64,000 nt of DNA from a virus, in IMG/VR virus record IMGVR_UViG_3300042453_004683, positions 30,134 through 94,133 of that record. One strand, given 5' to 3'. The translations under genes were made by a program, and so were the position numbers. This document shows positions 51,601 through 58,613 of the stretch, in pieces. Each line of letters begins with the position of its first letter. The stretch's first letter is position 1. Below the pieces are notes generated by a model, which did not search any database, was not told where the DNA came from, and was given only the letters and a program-made list of their open reading frames with translations.

Positions 51601-52694
51601 CGGATGAACTCGATCCCGTCTTCGTTGCTGGACTGGATCGAAAGGAAGCGGCCCTCGCGCCCCTCCTTGTAGTTGACGGCGCCGTCGGCGTCCAAGTAAC
51701 CACGGATGAACGCGGTCAACTCGGCGATGTTCTCGGCGCCACCTTCGGGGAGGGTCTTGAGGTAGGATCCGAAGTAGAGGAGCGCATCACCGTTGAAGGA
51801 GGGCGGCGAGCAGTGACCGCACCCGAGCGCCTTGAAGCGGTCGAAGAAGCGCATCTTGTTGCCGCACAGGCGCACCGCGGACTGATGGTACTCCCCTCTG
51901 GAGTTCTTGAGCAGGGTGCCGTCGCCATACACGAAGCCCCGGGCCCACGCGATCTTCTCGTTCTCGGGTGCGGTAGCGTAGTCCCACCGGGAGACGATCT
52001 CGGGCGGAGGGAGGATGGCGTCGCCCACGCGGAGGTTCGTGGTGCGGCTGCCATCCGCCAGGAGCCACTGGTGATCGGCCGTCGCTCGCACGGTGACGGT
52101 TCCGCGGCCACGGGAGAAGCGGATCTTGTAGAGGCGCTGCTCGCCGAAGCAGCGGACGACGGCGGGCTTGTACGCTCCAGTGTGCGTCAGGACGCGCACC
52201 GTGTCACCGTCGTTGAAGTCGGCGAAGCTACGCACGCCCTGGTCGGTGATGAACTCCGTCTCAACCCCCAGACAGTTGTAGCTCGCCAGGTCGTTGACCT
52301 CCAGGACGTCGCCGGCGGCCCACAGGCCGCGCATCGACGGCATCACGTCGCGCAGGAACACGGCGCGGATGGCCTCGACCACCTTCTCGTCGAAGGCGTC
52401 GAGCATGATCAGCCGGGCGGACTTGTTGTCGTGCGCCCCGGCGATCTGCTGGTACATGCGGTGGCGCATGTACGCGCCCCACCGGATGACCGTCTCGCGC
52501 CAGGTCTCGCGGGCACCATCGCTCTTGATCCGGGCGTAGGTCCGCAGCCGGACCGCCTCGCTGGCGAGCCGAGCGCCCGGCGAGAGCGACGCGAGCGCGT
52601 CACCATCGGCGAGATCGGAGAGGGCGTTGGCGACGAACGCCTCGTGAGAGGCGCGGGAGTGGGCCCACTGGAGCCCGATCAGGTCGATGGTCAT
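48642..52694 (-). CDS. nrdJ: Class II (B12-dependent) ribonucleoside-triphosphate reductase with two inteins
   Basis: The precursor is 1350 aa; without inteins the enzyme is 710 aa, normal for the monomeric adenosylcobalamin-dependent type. Family marks are YN-CAFAPADSP and LMQGTGFGFSVE (after intein 1), NPCMEI with the expected thiyl-radical Cys682, QL-CNLSN (after intein 2), a GCSSGVHAH segment, and the C-terminal reducing pair CTSGAC. It converts ribonucleoside triphosphates to deoxy forms without an NrdB subunit, independent of oxygen. The cysteines following each intein correspond to the redox-active pair of the active site, so neither can work before splicing. ATG at 52694; the frame extends upstream but with poor composition. 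Confidence 0.93.
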   Translation of the reverse strand: MTIDLIGLQWAHSRASHEAFVANALSDLADGDALASLSPGARLASEAVRLRTYARIKSDGARETWRETVIRWGAYMRHRMYQQIAGAHDNKSARLIMLDAFDEKVVEAIRAVFLRDVMPSMRGLWAAGDVLEVNDLASYNCLGVETEFITDQGVRSFADFNDGDTVRVLTHTGAYKPAVVRCFGEQRLYKIRFSRGRGTVTVRATADHQWLLADGSRTTNLRVGDAILPPPEIVSRWDYATAPENEKIAWARGFVYGDGTLLKNSRGEYHQSAVRLCGNKMRFFDRFKALGCGHCSPPSFNGDALLYFGSYLKTLPEGGAENIAELTAFIRGYLDADGAVNYKEGREGRFLSIQSSNEDGIEFIRSMFPSVGCYVTAERDLTGQTTNYGTRPTTSFFGLSQGFYPGTSGNFRAREIVEDAVEPVWCLVVEDDHSFVLPSGLVTGNCAFAPADSPAIFSEALFVLMQGTGFGFSVERKFVSKLPQPAVPQVCAIPRHVIEDSTDGWRRATAVGVRAWFMGGDVDFDYSRVRAEGTPLKTKGGEASGPEPLRKYLMALREAIRTAGYEKRKLAPVEVHDLLCLAGSIVQVGGVRRSAMISFSDRDDDDMRWAKHYPSAAANGTTIPEQRYQANNSWVIEPGDEVTWTDFSREWEILRSSGAGERGIVNTTRALYRGVPVRGNPCMEIWLAWLDALEMASRTGDYSSGGGQLCVAGDTPLITREGLTTIKDAVGKPVHIWNGEKWAKVQPFQTGTDQPLFRVKFSDGSHLDCTGGHRFLVSNIYTRNTKQAWREMTTAELAASVGDKTWATPQFRMDLADGTSVPYAYDLGVAIGDGYIQRRARKNFTSESVHVALMGAKIDKIPLEGVRHKRRRPAGYAVDKQTVRCVTVPVAEMAAIRADASALDAMFTWSRESILAFIAGWLDTDGSKNGKGGVRLYLSGEEHAKKVQLLLTRCGIRSSISLFAEEGAVTNYGTRSRNLYYICITDCADIPCKRLDTSGGHAPKFKSKYQTIRSIEALPGLHDTYCFEESERHMGVFNNTLTFQCNLSNIVLRPHDNGVTALRKADLAAFIGTMQACLTNFPGVRKGWEEVTRRDALLGVGLAGQVDALHISTNEATLTLMNACVERANLTWAARFGINEAAGLTCGKPDGNSSVFLGCSSGVHAHHALFYIRRFQVSARSPVCALLRAAGVPCIPTGEGVAAALEAGSLAPEAVGGWTFEVPVRAPEGAFTREDETAIQMLERIDLLNRSWLAVKGHNQSATVNVREHEWDEVGAWVFEHLDKIGGLSFFPYDDHVYYGAPLEEITEAEYEARLASLPEVDWSRMASFENGFAEGQQTFACTSGACSIV
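49563..50567 (-). other. Intein 2 of the ribonucleotide reductase (335 aa)
   Basis: It begins with Cys710 (CVAGDTPLITREG) and ends with Gln1044, followed by extein Cys1045. Splicing block B (LDCTGGHRFLV) and two LAGLIDADG endonuclease motifs (DLGVAIGDGYI and IAGWLDTDG) are present. The final residues are TLTFQ instead of the usual His-Asn, so it belongs to the rarer Gln-ending type or the boundary needs testing. Confidence 0.85.
51360..52274 (-). other. Intein 1 of the ribonucleotide reductase (305 aa)
   Basis: It begins with Cys141 (CLGVETEFITDQG) and ends with Asn445, followed by extein Cys446. Block B (VRATADHQWLL), two LAGLIDADG motifs (RGFVYGDGT and RGYLDADGA) and a C-terminal SGLVTGN are visible. 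The terminal Asn is preceded by Gly rather than His. Confidence 0.9.
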
Positions 52695-52786
52695 GGTGCG
52701 CGGGGGTCCTTGCGGTTGGTGGGATCGTCGGCATGGCCGGCTGGCGGGCGTCGGACGGCGCCCGCTGGCTGCCGTCCCGCACACAC

Positions 52787-52984
52787 CTACAGGCCCTTGT
52801 GCTCTAACAGTCGGAGAGCGGCCTGCCAAGGCCGGAGGGCGCGGTGGAGATCGTCGGCCGCCAGCCGAAGGTCGGCGCGTCGGATGATCTCCGCATGGAG
52901 CTTCGCCTGCTCGGTCTGGAGCGTCGCCTCCTCGGACGGGTCCACCAGTCGGAGGGGTGATGCGGCGAGCGCAGGGCTACCCAT
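52787..52984 (-). CDS. Small helical protein (65 aa)
   Basis: Unknown. After a short N-terminus it is fully helical and mixed-charge. The ATG at 52984 lies inside the end of the upstream gene (8-base overlap). It precedes the reductase gene by 92 bases. Confidence 0.55.
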   Translation of the reverse strand: MGSPALAASPLRLVDPSEEATLQTEQAKLHAEIIRRADLRLAADDLHRALRPWQAALRLLEHKGL

Positions 52985-53297
52985 TGGTGCCTCCGACAGA
53001 GCGGATCCGGGCCAGGAGGTCCATGATCTTGTCGAGCGGCGGCTGCGACGCCAGGAGGGTGCGGACGTCGCCGCGCAGGTCGGACAGGGCACGCTCCGCC
53101 TCCCGGACGTACTCCTGAACCCGCTCGACGTCCGCCTCCACGCGCGTCAGCCGGTCGCGCAGCGCGGCCACGTCCTTGTCGTTGCCGCTGTTCTTCTGGT
53201 CCATCACCAGCTTGTAGATGAGCTGGAGGAGCATGGACATGACCGCCCCGCCGGCGAGGCCGGCTCCGGTGTCACTGAACACGGGGAAGCCCTCCAT
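52977..53297 (-). CDS. Single-segment membrane protein with coiled coil (106 aa)
   Basis: The hydrophobic stretch GAGLAGGAVMSMLLQLIYKL (about 11-30) is followed by a long heptad helix (VAALRDRLTRVEADVERVQE and on). This layout is found in some phage holins or anchor proteins. It is near the endolysin-type amidase but separated from it by the repeat region, so a lysis role is only a suggestion. Confidence 0.6.
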   Translation of the reverse strand: MEGFPVFSDTGAGLAGGAVMSMLLQLIYKLVMDQKNSGNDKDVAALRDRLTRVEADVERVQEYVREAERALSDLRGDVRTLLASQPPLDKIMDLLARIRSVGGTNG

Positions 53298-53312
53298 GCA
53301 CCACCTCCTCGG

Positions 53313-53567
53313 CTACTTCGCCAGCTTGCGGACGGGAGCCGCCGACCACATCCGGCAGGAGTGGTAGCGCGCCTTGTTCGGCGGGCCGGGATCGTCGCAG
53401 CCGTGCCGCGCCCGGAAGTTCTTGCGCCGTTCGGGATCGTCCCGCCGGATCTCCATGTCGGGGTCGCCGAACCGCACGGTGTACGGCTTGCCTTCGTAGT
53501 TGCCGGTCGCCACGAACTTCTTGCGGCCGTAGCCGGGCTCACCAGGACGGATGCGGCGGGTGGACAT
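53313..53567 (-). CDS. Small basic conserved-looking protein (84 aa)
   Basis: The sequence GDPDMEIRRDDPERRKNFRA and then HGCDDPGPPNKARYHSCRMW is distinctive, and I associate it with a small protein found in many phages, function unknown to me. Two cysteines and a His could bind metal. The ATG at 53567 is preceded by AGGAG. Confidence 0.65.
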   Translation of the reverse strand: MSTRRIRPGEPGYGRKKFVATGNYEGKPYTVRFGDPDMEIRRDDPERRKNFRARHGCDDPGPPNKARYHSCRMWSAAPVRKLAK

Positions 53568-53599
53568 CGAGGGCTCCTGGGGCGTGCGATCCACGTCGG

Positions 53600-53612
53600 T
53601 AGTAGTCTACTA
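53600..53612. promoter_or_regulatory. 13-bp palindrome TAGTAG-T-CTACTA
   Basis: Perfect dyad immediately before box 1 of the third dispersed-repeat copy. Confidence 0.6.
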
Positions 53613-53615
53613 ATC

Positions 53616-53630
53616 GAGGATAGTGGATCA
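53616..53630 (+). repeat. Dispersed repeat, box 1 (copy at 53.6 kb)
   Basis: GAGGATAGTGGATCA is a 15-bp exact match to the box at 29881 and, inverted, at 11411. Confidence 0.8.
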
Positions 53631-53641
53631 GTGGATTTCGG

Positions 53642-53666
53642 TTTCGCCGCTGCCTACGGCGTTCTC
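53642..53666 (+). repeat. Dispersed repeat, box 2 second half (copy at 53.6 kb)
   Basis: TTCGCCGCTGCC, T, ACGGCGTTCTC differs by one base from 29917-29940. Confidence 0.8.
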
Positions 53667-53738
53667 GTCAATCGTGGTGTTCGGCTGTCGGCGCGTTTGG
53701 CGCGTTGGAGCAAGCGGTTTCGGGCTGTTCGGAGGCGA

Positions 53739-53772
53739 CCTGTCAACTTTCGCCGCGAACCACGGCGTTCTC
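53739..53772 (+). repeat. Dispersed repeat, further box 2 copy at 53.7 kb
   Basis: CCTGTCAACTTTCGCCGC matches 11275-11298 (inverted), and it ends ACGGCGTTCTC like the other copies. Confidence 0.75.
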
Positions 53773-53779
53773 GTCGTCG

Positions 53780-54364
53780 CTACCCGCAGGCTGCCACGAT
53801 GGCACGCGCCACGCGGCGGAGGGTGTCCTCCGTGTAGAGCCGCGCGCAGGCGGGGTTGCTGATGAAGCCCAGCTCGATCAGCCCGGCGTGAACCCCGGCC
53901 GGCGCGGTGAAGGTGGGCTCGACCAGGTTGGCGGCGTGGCTCCAGGTCGGGCGGGCGGCGGCCACGGGGCGGACGTCGCTCACGCTGGCGGACGCGAGGG
54001 CGAGGGACAGGCGCTCGGCGGTCTTGCGCCCGGCGGCAGACCGCGGGTCGTACATCGCCATCGAGTACGCGGCGGTCGAGGAGCCGGCGTTGACGTGGAG
54101 GTGGAGGACGATCCCCGCCTTCGTCGGACCTTCGGCGATCCAGGCTTGCGCGGCGTCGCGCCGCGCGGTATAGGTGTGGGGCCCGCCCTCGGGGCTGTCG
54201 AAGATCCGAGCCTCCACCGGGAACTGCTCGACGACGTAGCGAGCCAGCTCGCGCACGATGTCAGCCTCCCGGAGCCCGTGTCCGCCGGCGCCAGGGTCGA
54301 AGCGACCGGGCCCTCGCCAACCGTGGCCGGGGATGATAGCGATACGCTTGGACGGCGATGGCAT
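53780..54364 (-). CDS. N-acetylmuramoyl-L-alanine amidase (Amidase_3), endolysin candidate
   Basis: A zinc hydrolase that cuts the amide bond between N-acetylmuramic acid and L-alanine in peptidoglycan. The 194-aa protein is only the catalytic domain: zinc ligands His14 (PGHGW), Glu33 (LREAD) and His88 or His90 (LHLHVNAG), with catalytic Glu164 (GLIELGFISN). There is no signal peptide and no wall-binding domain, so it would need a holin to reach the wall. Confidence 0.92.
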   Translation of the reverse strand: MPSPSKRIAIIPGHGWRGPGRFDPGAGGHGLREADIVRELARYVVEQFPVEARIFDSPEGGPHTYTARRDAAQAWIAEGPTKAGIVLHLHVNAGSSTAAYSMAMYDPRSAAGRKTAERLSLALASASVSDVRPVAAARPTWSHAANLVEPTFTAPAGVHAGLIELGFISNPACARLYTEDTLRRVARAIVAACG

Positions 54365-54428
54365 GGCGTGGCCTCCCGTCCGACCATCCTAACACGCCGC
54401 GGGCCCTGACGCCCGCAGGAGGGACGTC

Positions 54429-54989
54429 ATGGCTGATGTGAAGCTGTCCGCGGCGCAGAAGCGCGCGCTGGAGAAGTTCACCCCGGGCGAGGTGCGGACG
54501 ACGGTGGGCCTCAACAGCAGTACGCTGGAGGCCCTGGAGACGCGGTGTCTGGTGGTCCGCGGGAAGGCGGCGCTTGACACGTCATGGTCGAACCGCGCCA
54601 AGCACATCCTCGTCGAAGCCGTCGCCATCACCGTCGCCGGCTACAAGGCACTCACTGGCGAGGCCGCATCGGCGGAGGTGATCGAGGCGTGCGAGAAGGC
54701 CGCGCTCCGGCTCTCCCTCGGGCTGAAGGCGGATCCTGCCCGTCTGCGGTCCGTGCGCCGCATCCTGAACAACGACATCACGGATGTCCGCGAGCGCGAG
54801 CGGCGGATCGCCGCCCTCCTCAAGCGGATCGCGGAGGAGGAAGCGCACCTCGCCTACGCGAAGCAGACGTGCGACGAAGCACTGGCGAAGTTCAACGAAG
54901 TCAAGAACGAGCGCACTGAGGCCGCCCGCCAGTACGAGGCGCTCACCGGGCTCACGCTGCTTGCCGGCCCCGGCGAGGACGAGCCGTAG
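54429..54989 (+). CDS. Hypothetical helical protein (186 aa)
   Basis: Unknown. The N-terminal 45 residues have a winged-helix flavour (LSAAQKRALEKFTPGEVRTT, then STLEALETRCLVV). The rest is helical and ends with a coiled coil (IAALLKRIAEEEAHLAYAKQ and on). It is divergent from the amidase and convergent with the phosphoesterase. Confidence 0.65.
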   Translation: MADVKLSAAQKRALEKFTPGEVRTTVGLNSSTLEALETRCLVVRGKAALDTSWSNRAKHILVEAVAITVAGYKALTGEAASAEVIEACEKAALRLSLGLKADPARLRSVRRILNNDITDVRERERRIAALLKRIAEEEAHLAYAKQTCDEALAKFNEVKNERTEAARQYEALTGLTLLAGPGEDEP

Positions 54990-54997
54990 CCCTCCGC

Positions 54998-55867
54998 CTA
55001 CCGCGCCGCGCGGAGGAGCCGGAGCAGACGCGCGGCGTGCTGGACGTTCTGGACGTAGAGCACCTTGGCGTCCTCCGACTCCGCGTCCGGGTTGATGATG
55101 ACGACGGCGGCACGCCCGTACTTCGCCTCGGCGAGGTTGAGGTCCCGCCCGTACGGGTCGAACCGTTTGTAGCTCCCGACCTGGAGGACGTGGACGAGGC
55201 TCGTGTCCGGTCGCTCGATCAGGGCGTAGCCGTGCTGGTGCGTGTGCCCGCACGCCAGCACGTCGGCCTTCCAGGCGCCGCGGACGGCTGCCTTCTGCGG
55301 TCCGTGGTTGACGTTCCACTCGCTCCGTCCCGGGAAGCTGTGCCGGACGTGCAGCCGCACCGGCGCCTTCCACCCGGGTCCGCTGATCTTGAGCCGCGCG
55401 TCCGAGTGACGGATCCGCTGGACGCCGGTGATCCGGCCGAGCAGCTCGACGATGGTGCCGCGGCGCCCCCAGGTGTCGTGGTTGCCGAGCACCCACAGCA
55501 GCCACTTGTCGCCGAGGGCCTTGCCGTACCACTCCAGGAGCCGCCAGCCTTCCGCGACGGTTCCCTCGTTGTCGGCGTAGAGGTCGGCGAGGCGGCCGAC
55601 CCAGTTGTCCGTCATGTCACCGAGCGACACGGCGAACATCCCCTCCGTCTCCGCGACGGTCGCCAGGTCGGCGCGCATGGCGGGCAGGTCGCACCCGTCG
55701 TTGTCGAGGTGCGGGTCGCCGCCGAAGTAGATGGCGATGGGCCCGCGGACGTTGAGGCTGATGACCTCGCCGTCCTCGGGCGGCTGCGCGGCGGCGCGGC
55801 GCTTGAAGGCGGCGGTGCGCCGCTCGACAAGCGCGTCGAGCGTCTCCTCGCTCGGGTCGTTGCTCAT
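54998..55867 (-). CDS. Calcineurin-like metallophosphoesterase (289 aa)
   Basis: All metal-binding motifs are in place: GDPH (Asp51, His53), GDMTD (83-87), GNHD (128-131), a later His in HVRHSFPG and GHTH (207-210). The family includes nucleases, nucleotidases and protein phosphatases. The substrate here is unknown. The size and the early position of the first motif do not fit Mre11 or lambda phosphatase clearly. It stands between the lysis gene and virion genes. Confidence 0.88.
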   Translation of the reverse strand: MSNDPSEETLDALVERRTAAFKRRAAAQPPEDGEVISLNVRGPIAIYFGGDPHLDNDGCDLPAMRADLATVAETEGMFAVSLGDMTDNWVGRLADLYADNEGTVAEGWRLLEWYGKALGDKWLLWVLGNHDTWGRRGTIVELLGRITGVQRIRHSDARLKISGPGWKAPVRLHVRHSFPGRSEWNVNHGPQKAAVRGAWKADVLACGHTHQHGYALIERPDTSLVHVLQVGSYKRFDPYGRDLNLAEAKYGRAAVVIINPDAESEDAKVLYVQNVQHAARLLRLLRAAR

Positions 55868-55905
55868 GGGTGCGTCTCCGATGTGGGTGTGCTTCTCTGG
55901 CGCGA

Positions 55906-56127
55906 CTACGGCGCTTGTCCCACGCCCGCTGCCTTGAGCGAGGCGACGATGGGCCTTGCGATTGCACGGCAGTCGGCCGCGCTTGGGGACGTCGCGCTGT
56001 TCTCGTCGAACACGTTGATGATGGCGTCCATCTCAGCGACAGTGAGGCGAACGGTGACGACGTAGACCTGCTGCCCGTCGATGGTCGCGCCGGTGCCGTG
56101 GTGGGTCGCGTCAAGGGTTGCGCTCAC
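55906..56127 (-). CDS. Hypothetical protein (73 aa)
   Basis: Unknown small protein. The GTG at 56127 overlaps the stop of the virion protein upstream, so it is translated with it. It may belong to the virion module. Confidence 0.55.
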   Translation of the reverse strand: MSATLDATHHGTGATIDGQQVYVVTVRLTVAEMDAIINVFDENSATSPSAADCRAIARPIVASLKAAGVGQAP

Positions 56128-57509
56128 ACGGCCTCCAGACGAGAGACGCGCACGCGGGAGATGGTGCCCGCGCAGGTGTGCTTCACGCTGCAAAGCAGGT
56201 TGAAGTTCGAGCCGAAGATCTGCGACGAGGCGGCGGACTGGAGCGCGGAGCCCGGGTGTGACATGCTGGTCACGTCGGCGGGGTCGGAGAACGTGGTGGT
56301 GCCGGCGGTCACCTTGGCGCGCGCAAAGCGGCCGTTCATAATGCGCAGGTCCAGCACAAATGAGCTAAGGGTGGACCCGGCCGTGAACACAGACCCTGAC
56401 GTCGCATCGTAGTACCACGAGAGGTCCGCCGTGCCGGCGCTGGCGTGGTTGAGGAACAGCCCGACGAATCCGGCGCCCTGGATGGTCAGCGGCGACACCC
56501 CAATCAGCAGGTATCCCGACGTGGAGACCGCGAAGCCCGTGATGGCCACCTGCACAAGCACGTCGCCGGCGGCGAAGAAGGCGTCATCCGTCGAGAGCAG
56601 CGTGTCGAGGTTGATCGCGGCGTTGACGTTGCCGGTGCCGGCAACCCCCGTGGTCGTGAGCCCGTCGGCGGTCACCTGCACGTTGCCGCTGGTCGACCCG
56701 GACCGCGTGGTGGTCACCGTGGCGATGGTGGTCGCACCGCCGCCGGTCGTGATGTTGTTGGTGCCCGTGCTCCACGGCCCGGCGATGTCCGCTGCCGAGA
56801 GGTCGAGGTCGGCCTTCGTCACCCAGTCGTAGGCCCCGCCAGACGATGCCACCTGGACGCCGTGGACCGCCGTCGCCAGCGGGTTGTTGCTCGCGTCACG
56901 CGCCGTCAGCGTGTGGACGAACGCGGTGCCGTCCGCGGTTCCGCTGTAGCTGTACGCGCCGAGTCCCGTACCTGTCGCGGTCGTGGTTCCGCTGACGTTG
57001 GTGACGGCCGAAACGTAGTTGTCGATCAGCCCGTCCGGGTCGGTGAACGCGCTGAACGTCTTGTTTGCTGGCGTACCGCCGCTGGCGACGCTCTCCGAGG
57101 TGGCCGCCGGCGGGGTGACCGCCGACGGCGGCGACGGCATGATGTCGACGCCGTGTGCCGCGGTGGCGAGCGGGTTGTTGCTCGCGTCACGCGCGGTGAG
57201 GAGGTGGACGAACGCGGTGCCGGGGCCGGCGCCGCTGTAGGTGTAGGGGCCGAGGCCGCTACCGCTCGCGGTCGTGGTGCCGACGATGTTGAGGATCGAG
57301 GAGGCGTAGTTGTCGATCAGCCCCTCGGTGTCCGTGAACGCGCTGAACGTCTTGGCCGTCGGCGTGTCCGTGTCGGGCAGATCTTCCGACGTCGCCGCCG
57401 GCGGGGTGACCGTCCCGCCACCGCCACCGCCACTCGCCGGCGGGTCGAACGCCGACGCCGCCAGCGCGCCGAGGCGGGGGCGGATCGCGTACCAGCCCTG
57501 GTTGCTCAC
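56124..57509 (-). CDS. Putative virion surface protein with two Ig-like repeats (461 aa)
   Basis: After a Gly-rich linker (27-33) two tandem repeats of about 98 residues follow, each starting VTPPAATSE and containing KTFSAFTD, GLIDNY and LTARDASNNPLATA. The pattern is that of Ig/PKD-like beta-sandwich domains on phage heads and tails. The C-terminal 230 residues are Thr/Ser/Gly rich and strand-rich, like a carbohydrate-binding or trimerising tail-fibre part. Overlaps with genes on both sides show a coupled operon. Confidence 0.7.
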   Translation of the reverse strand: MSNQGWYAIRPRLGALAASAFDPPASGGGGGGTVTPPAATSEDLPDTDTPTAKTFSAFTDTEGLIDNYASSILNIVGTTTASGSGLGPYTYSGAGPGTAFVHLLTARDASNNPLATAAHGVDIMPSPPSAVTPPAATSESVASGGTPANKTFSAFTDPDGLIDNYVSAVTNVSGTTTATGTGLGAYSYSGTADGTAFVHTLTARDASNNPLATAVHGVQVASSGGAYDWVTKADLDLSAADIAGPWSTGTNNITTGGGATTIATVTTTRSGSTSGNVQVTADGLTTTGVAGTGNVNAAINLDTLLSTDDAFFAAGDVLVQVAITGFAVSTSGYLLIGVSPLTIQGAGFVGLFLNHASAGTADLSWYYDATSGSVFTAGSTLSSFVLDLRIMNGRFARAKVTAGTTTFSDPADVTSMSHPGSALQSAASSQIFGSNFNLLCSVKHTCAGTISRVRVSRLEAV

Positions 57510-57931
57510 GAGCCGCCCTTGCGGTTGTAGGTGAGGAAGGACTGGACGGTGGCCGTGCCAGCGTCGAGCTTGACATGCAGCCAGACGGCGGGCTCGTTGG
57601 CACCGAAGGCGCCGCTGCCGGCCACGACGAACGGGGCCTCCGCATCGATCGCACCGGCGAACCAGTTGCTGCTGTCCTTGTGGGCGCTCCAGACCGCGCC
57701 GGTCTGGACGGCCGTGATCGGGGCGCCGCCCGCTGCGTCGCTGGACAGGTACCAGGAGAAGGACACGGCGGTCACGATCGAGGTGAACTTGATGTGGACC
57801 TGCCCGAAGGTGGCGTGCGACGGCCTGTCGCCGAGCGTGAAGTCCGTGTACTGCACGGACTTCCAGGTGTTGTCGGCGGCCAGCGTGGAGGTCTTGGCCG
57901 AGTCAGGGACGTATTGCCAGGTCGGCGGCAT
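57506..57931 (-). CDS. Putative virion protein (141 aa)
   Basis: A strand-rich protein starting MPPTWQYVPDSAKTSTLAAD. Short strand-rich proteins of this composition often accompany tail or decoration proteins, and it is coupled (4-base overlap) to the Ig-like gene. No specific family is recognised. Confidence 0.6.
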   Translation of the reverse strand: MPPTWQYVPDSAKTSTLAADNTWKSVQYTDFTLGDRPSHATFGQVHIKFTSIVTAVSFSWYLSSDAAGGAPITAVQTGAVWSAHKDSSNWFAGAIDAEAPFVVAGSGAFGANEPAVWLHVKLDAGTATVQSFLTYNRKGGS

Positions 57932-57978
57932 GGGGCTACACTCCTCGCGTGCCCCAGCCTAACACGATCCGGCCCGCC

Positions 57979-58008
57979 TTGCCAGCGGGGCGGCTGATGG
58001 GTTACCGG
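57979..58008 (+). promoter_or_regulatory. Possible sigma70-like promoter for 58046-58609
   Basis: TTGCCA (57979-57984), 18 bases, TACCGG (58003-58008). Confidence 0.45.
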
Positions 58009-58045
58009 AGCGGGTGCACAGCAACCCTCAAAGGAGCGCAACACC

Positions 58046-58609
58046 ATGAGCCTCGCCGCAAAGCTTCACGCCATCTACGTCGACAACATCACCGCCTTCG
58101 AGCGGGACTACCCGGAACTCGCCGGCGCCATCCGTCAGTTCGTGATGGACACCTTGGAGGGTTGCGCCAAGCACGCGCAGTCCGCGACCATCAACGTCAA
58201 TATCGCCGCGTCGACCGCGATCATGGCCGTCAACGGGCACAGTGGGATGACCGTCAGCGCGCGCCTGTACGTCCAGCACTTCTGCCGGAGCCTGGAGGGT
58301 GATGGTGTGTACGTGTACGAGCCCGGGCCCGTCGGCGGCGGTGAGACCATCACCATCGCGTGGCCGTACCGGGTCCCGCAGTCCGACACCAGCGGCGCCG
58401 CCCCGGAGGGCTCCACCGACGATCCGACCGGCCGCGGCGCCCGCGCCATCACGACGCTGGACGACATCGTGAACGACAACCTGGCCGAGTTCGATGCGGA
58501 CTTCCTCATCAAGCACGGCGGTCTTCCGGCGAACTGGCGCGACGACCCCGAGACGGAGGCGCGCCTCCTGGTTCGCGCCCTGATCAACTGCGACTGGCGC
58601 CCCCGCTGA
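58046..58609 (+). CDS. Hypothetical protein (187 aa)
   Basis: Unknown soluble protein with a mixed N-terminal domain and acidic C-terminal helices. It is the only plus-strand gene in the last 8 kb and is flanked by minus-strand virion genes. AAAGGAG precedes its ATG. Confidence 0.65.
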   Translation: MSLAAKLHAIYVDNITAFERDYPELAGAIRQFVMDTLEGCAKHAQSATINVNIAASTAIMAVNGHSGMTVSARLYVQHFCRSLEGDGVYVYEPGPVGGGETITIAWPYRVPQSDTSGAAPEGSTDDPTGRGARAITTLDDIVNDNLAEFDADFLIKHGGLPANWRDDPETEARLLVRALINCDWRPR

Positions 58610-58613
58610 CCGG

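Noticed and set aside
50376-53837. A 1153-codon plus-strand frame opposite the reductase
   Set aside because: It crosses several real minus-strand genes and the intergenic repeats, and has no recognisable domain.
54365-54428. Promoter for the amidase with TAGGAT as -10
   Set aside because: No acceptable -35 lies at 16-18 bases, so I did not annotate it. The same GTTAGG string also occurs near 1908, 5043 and 57960 without a -35.
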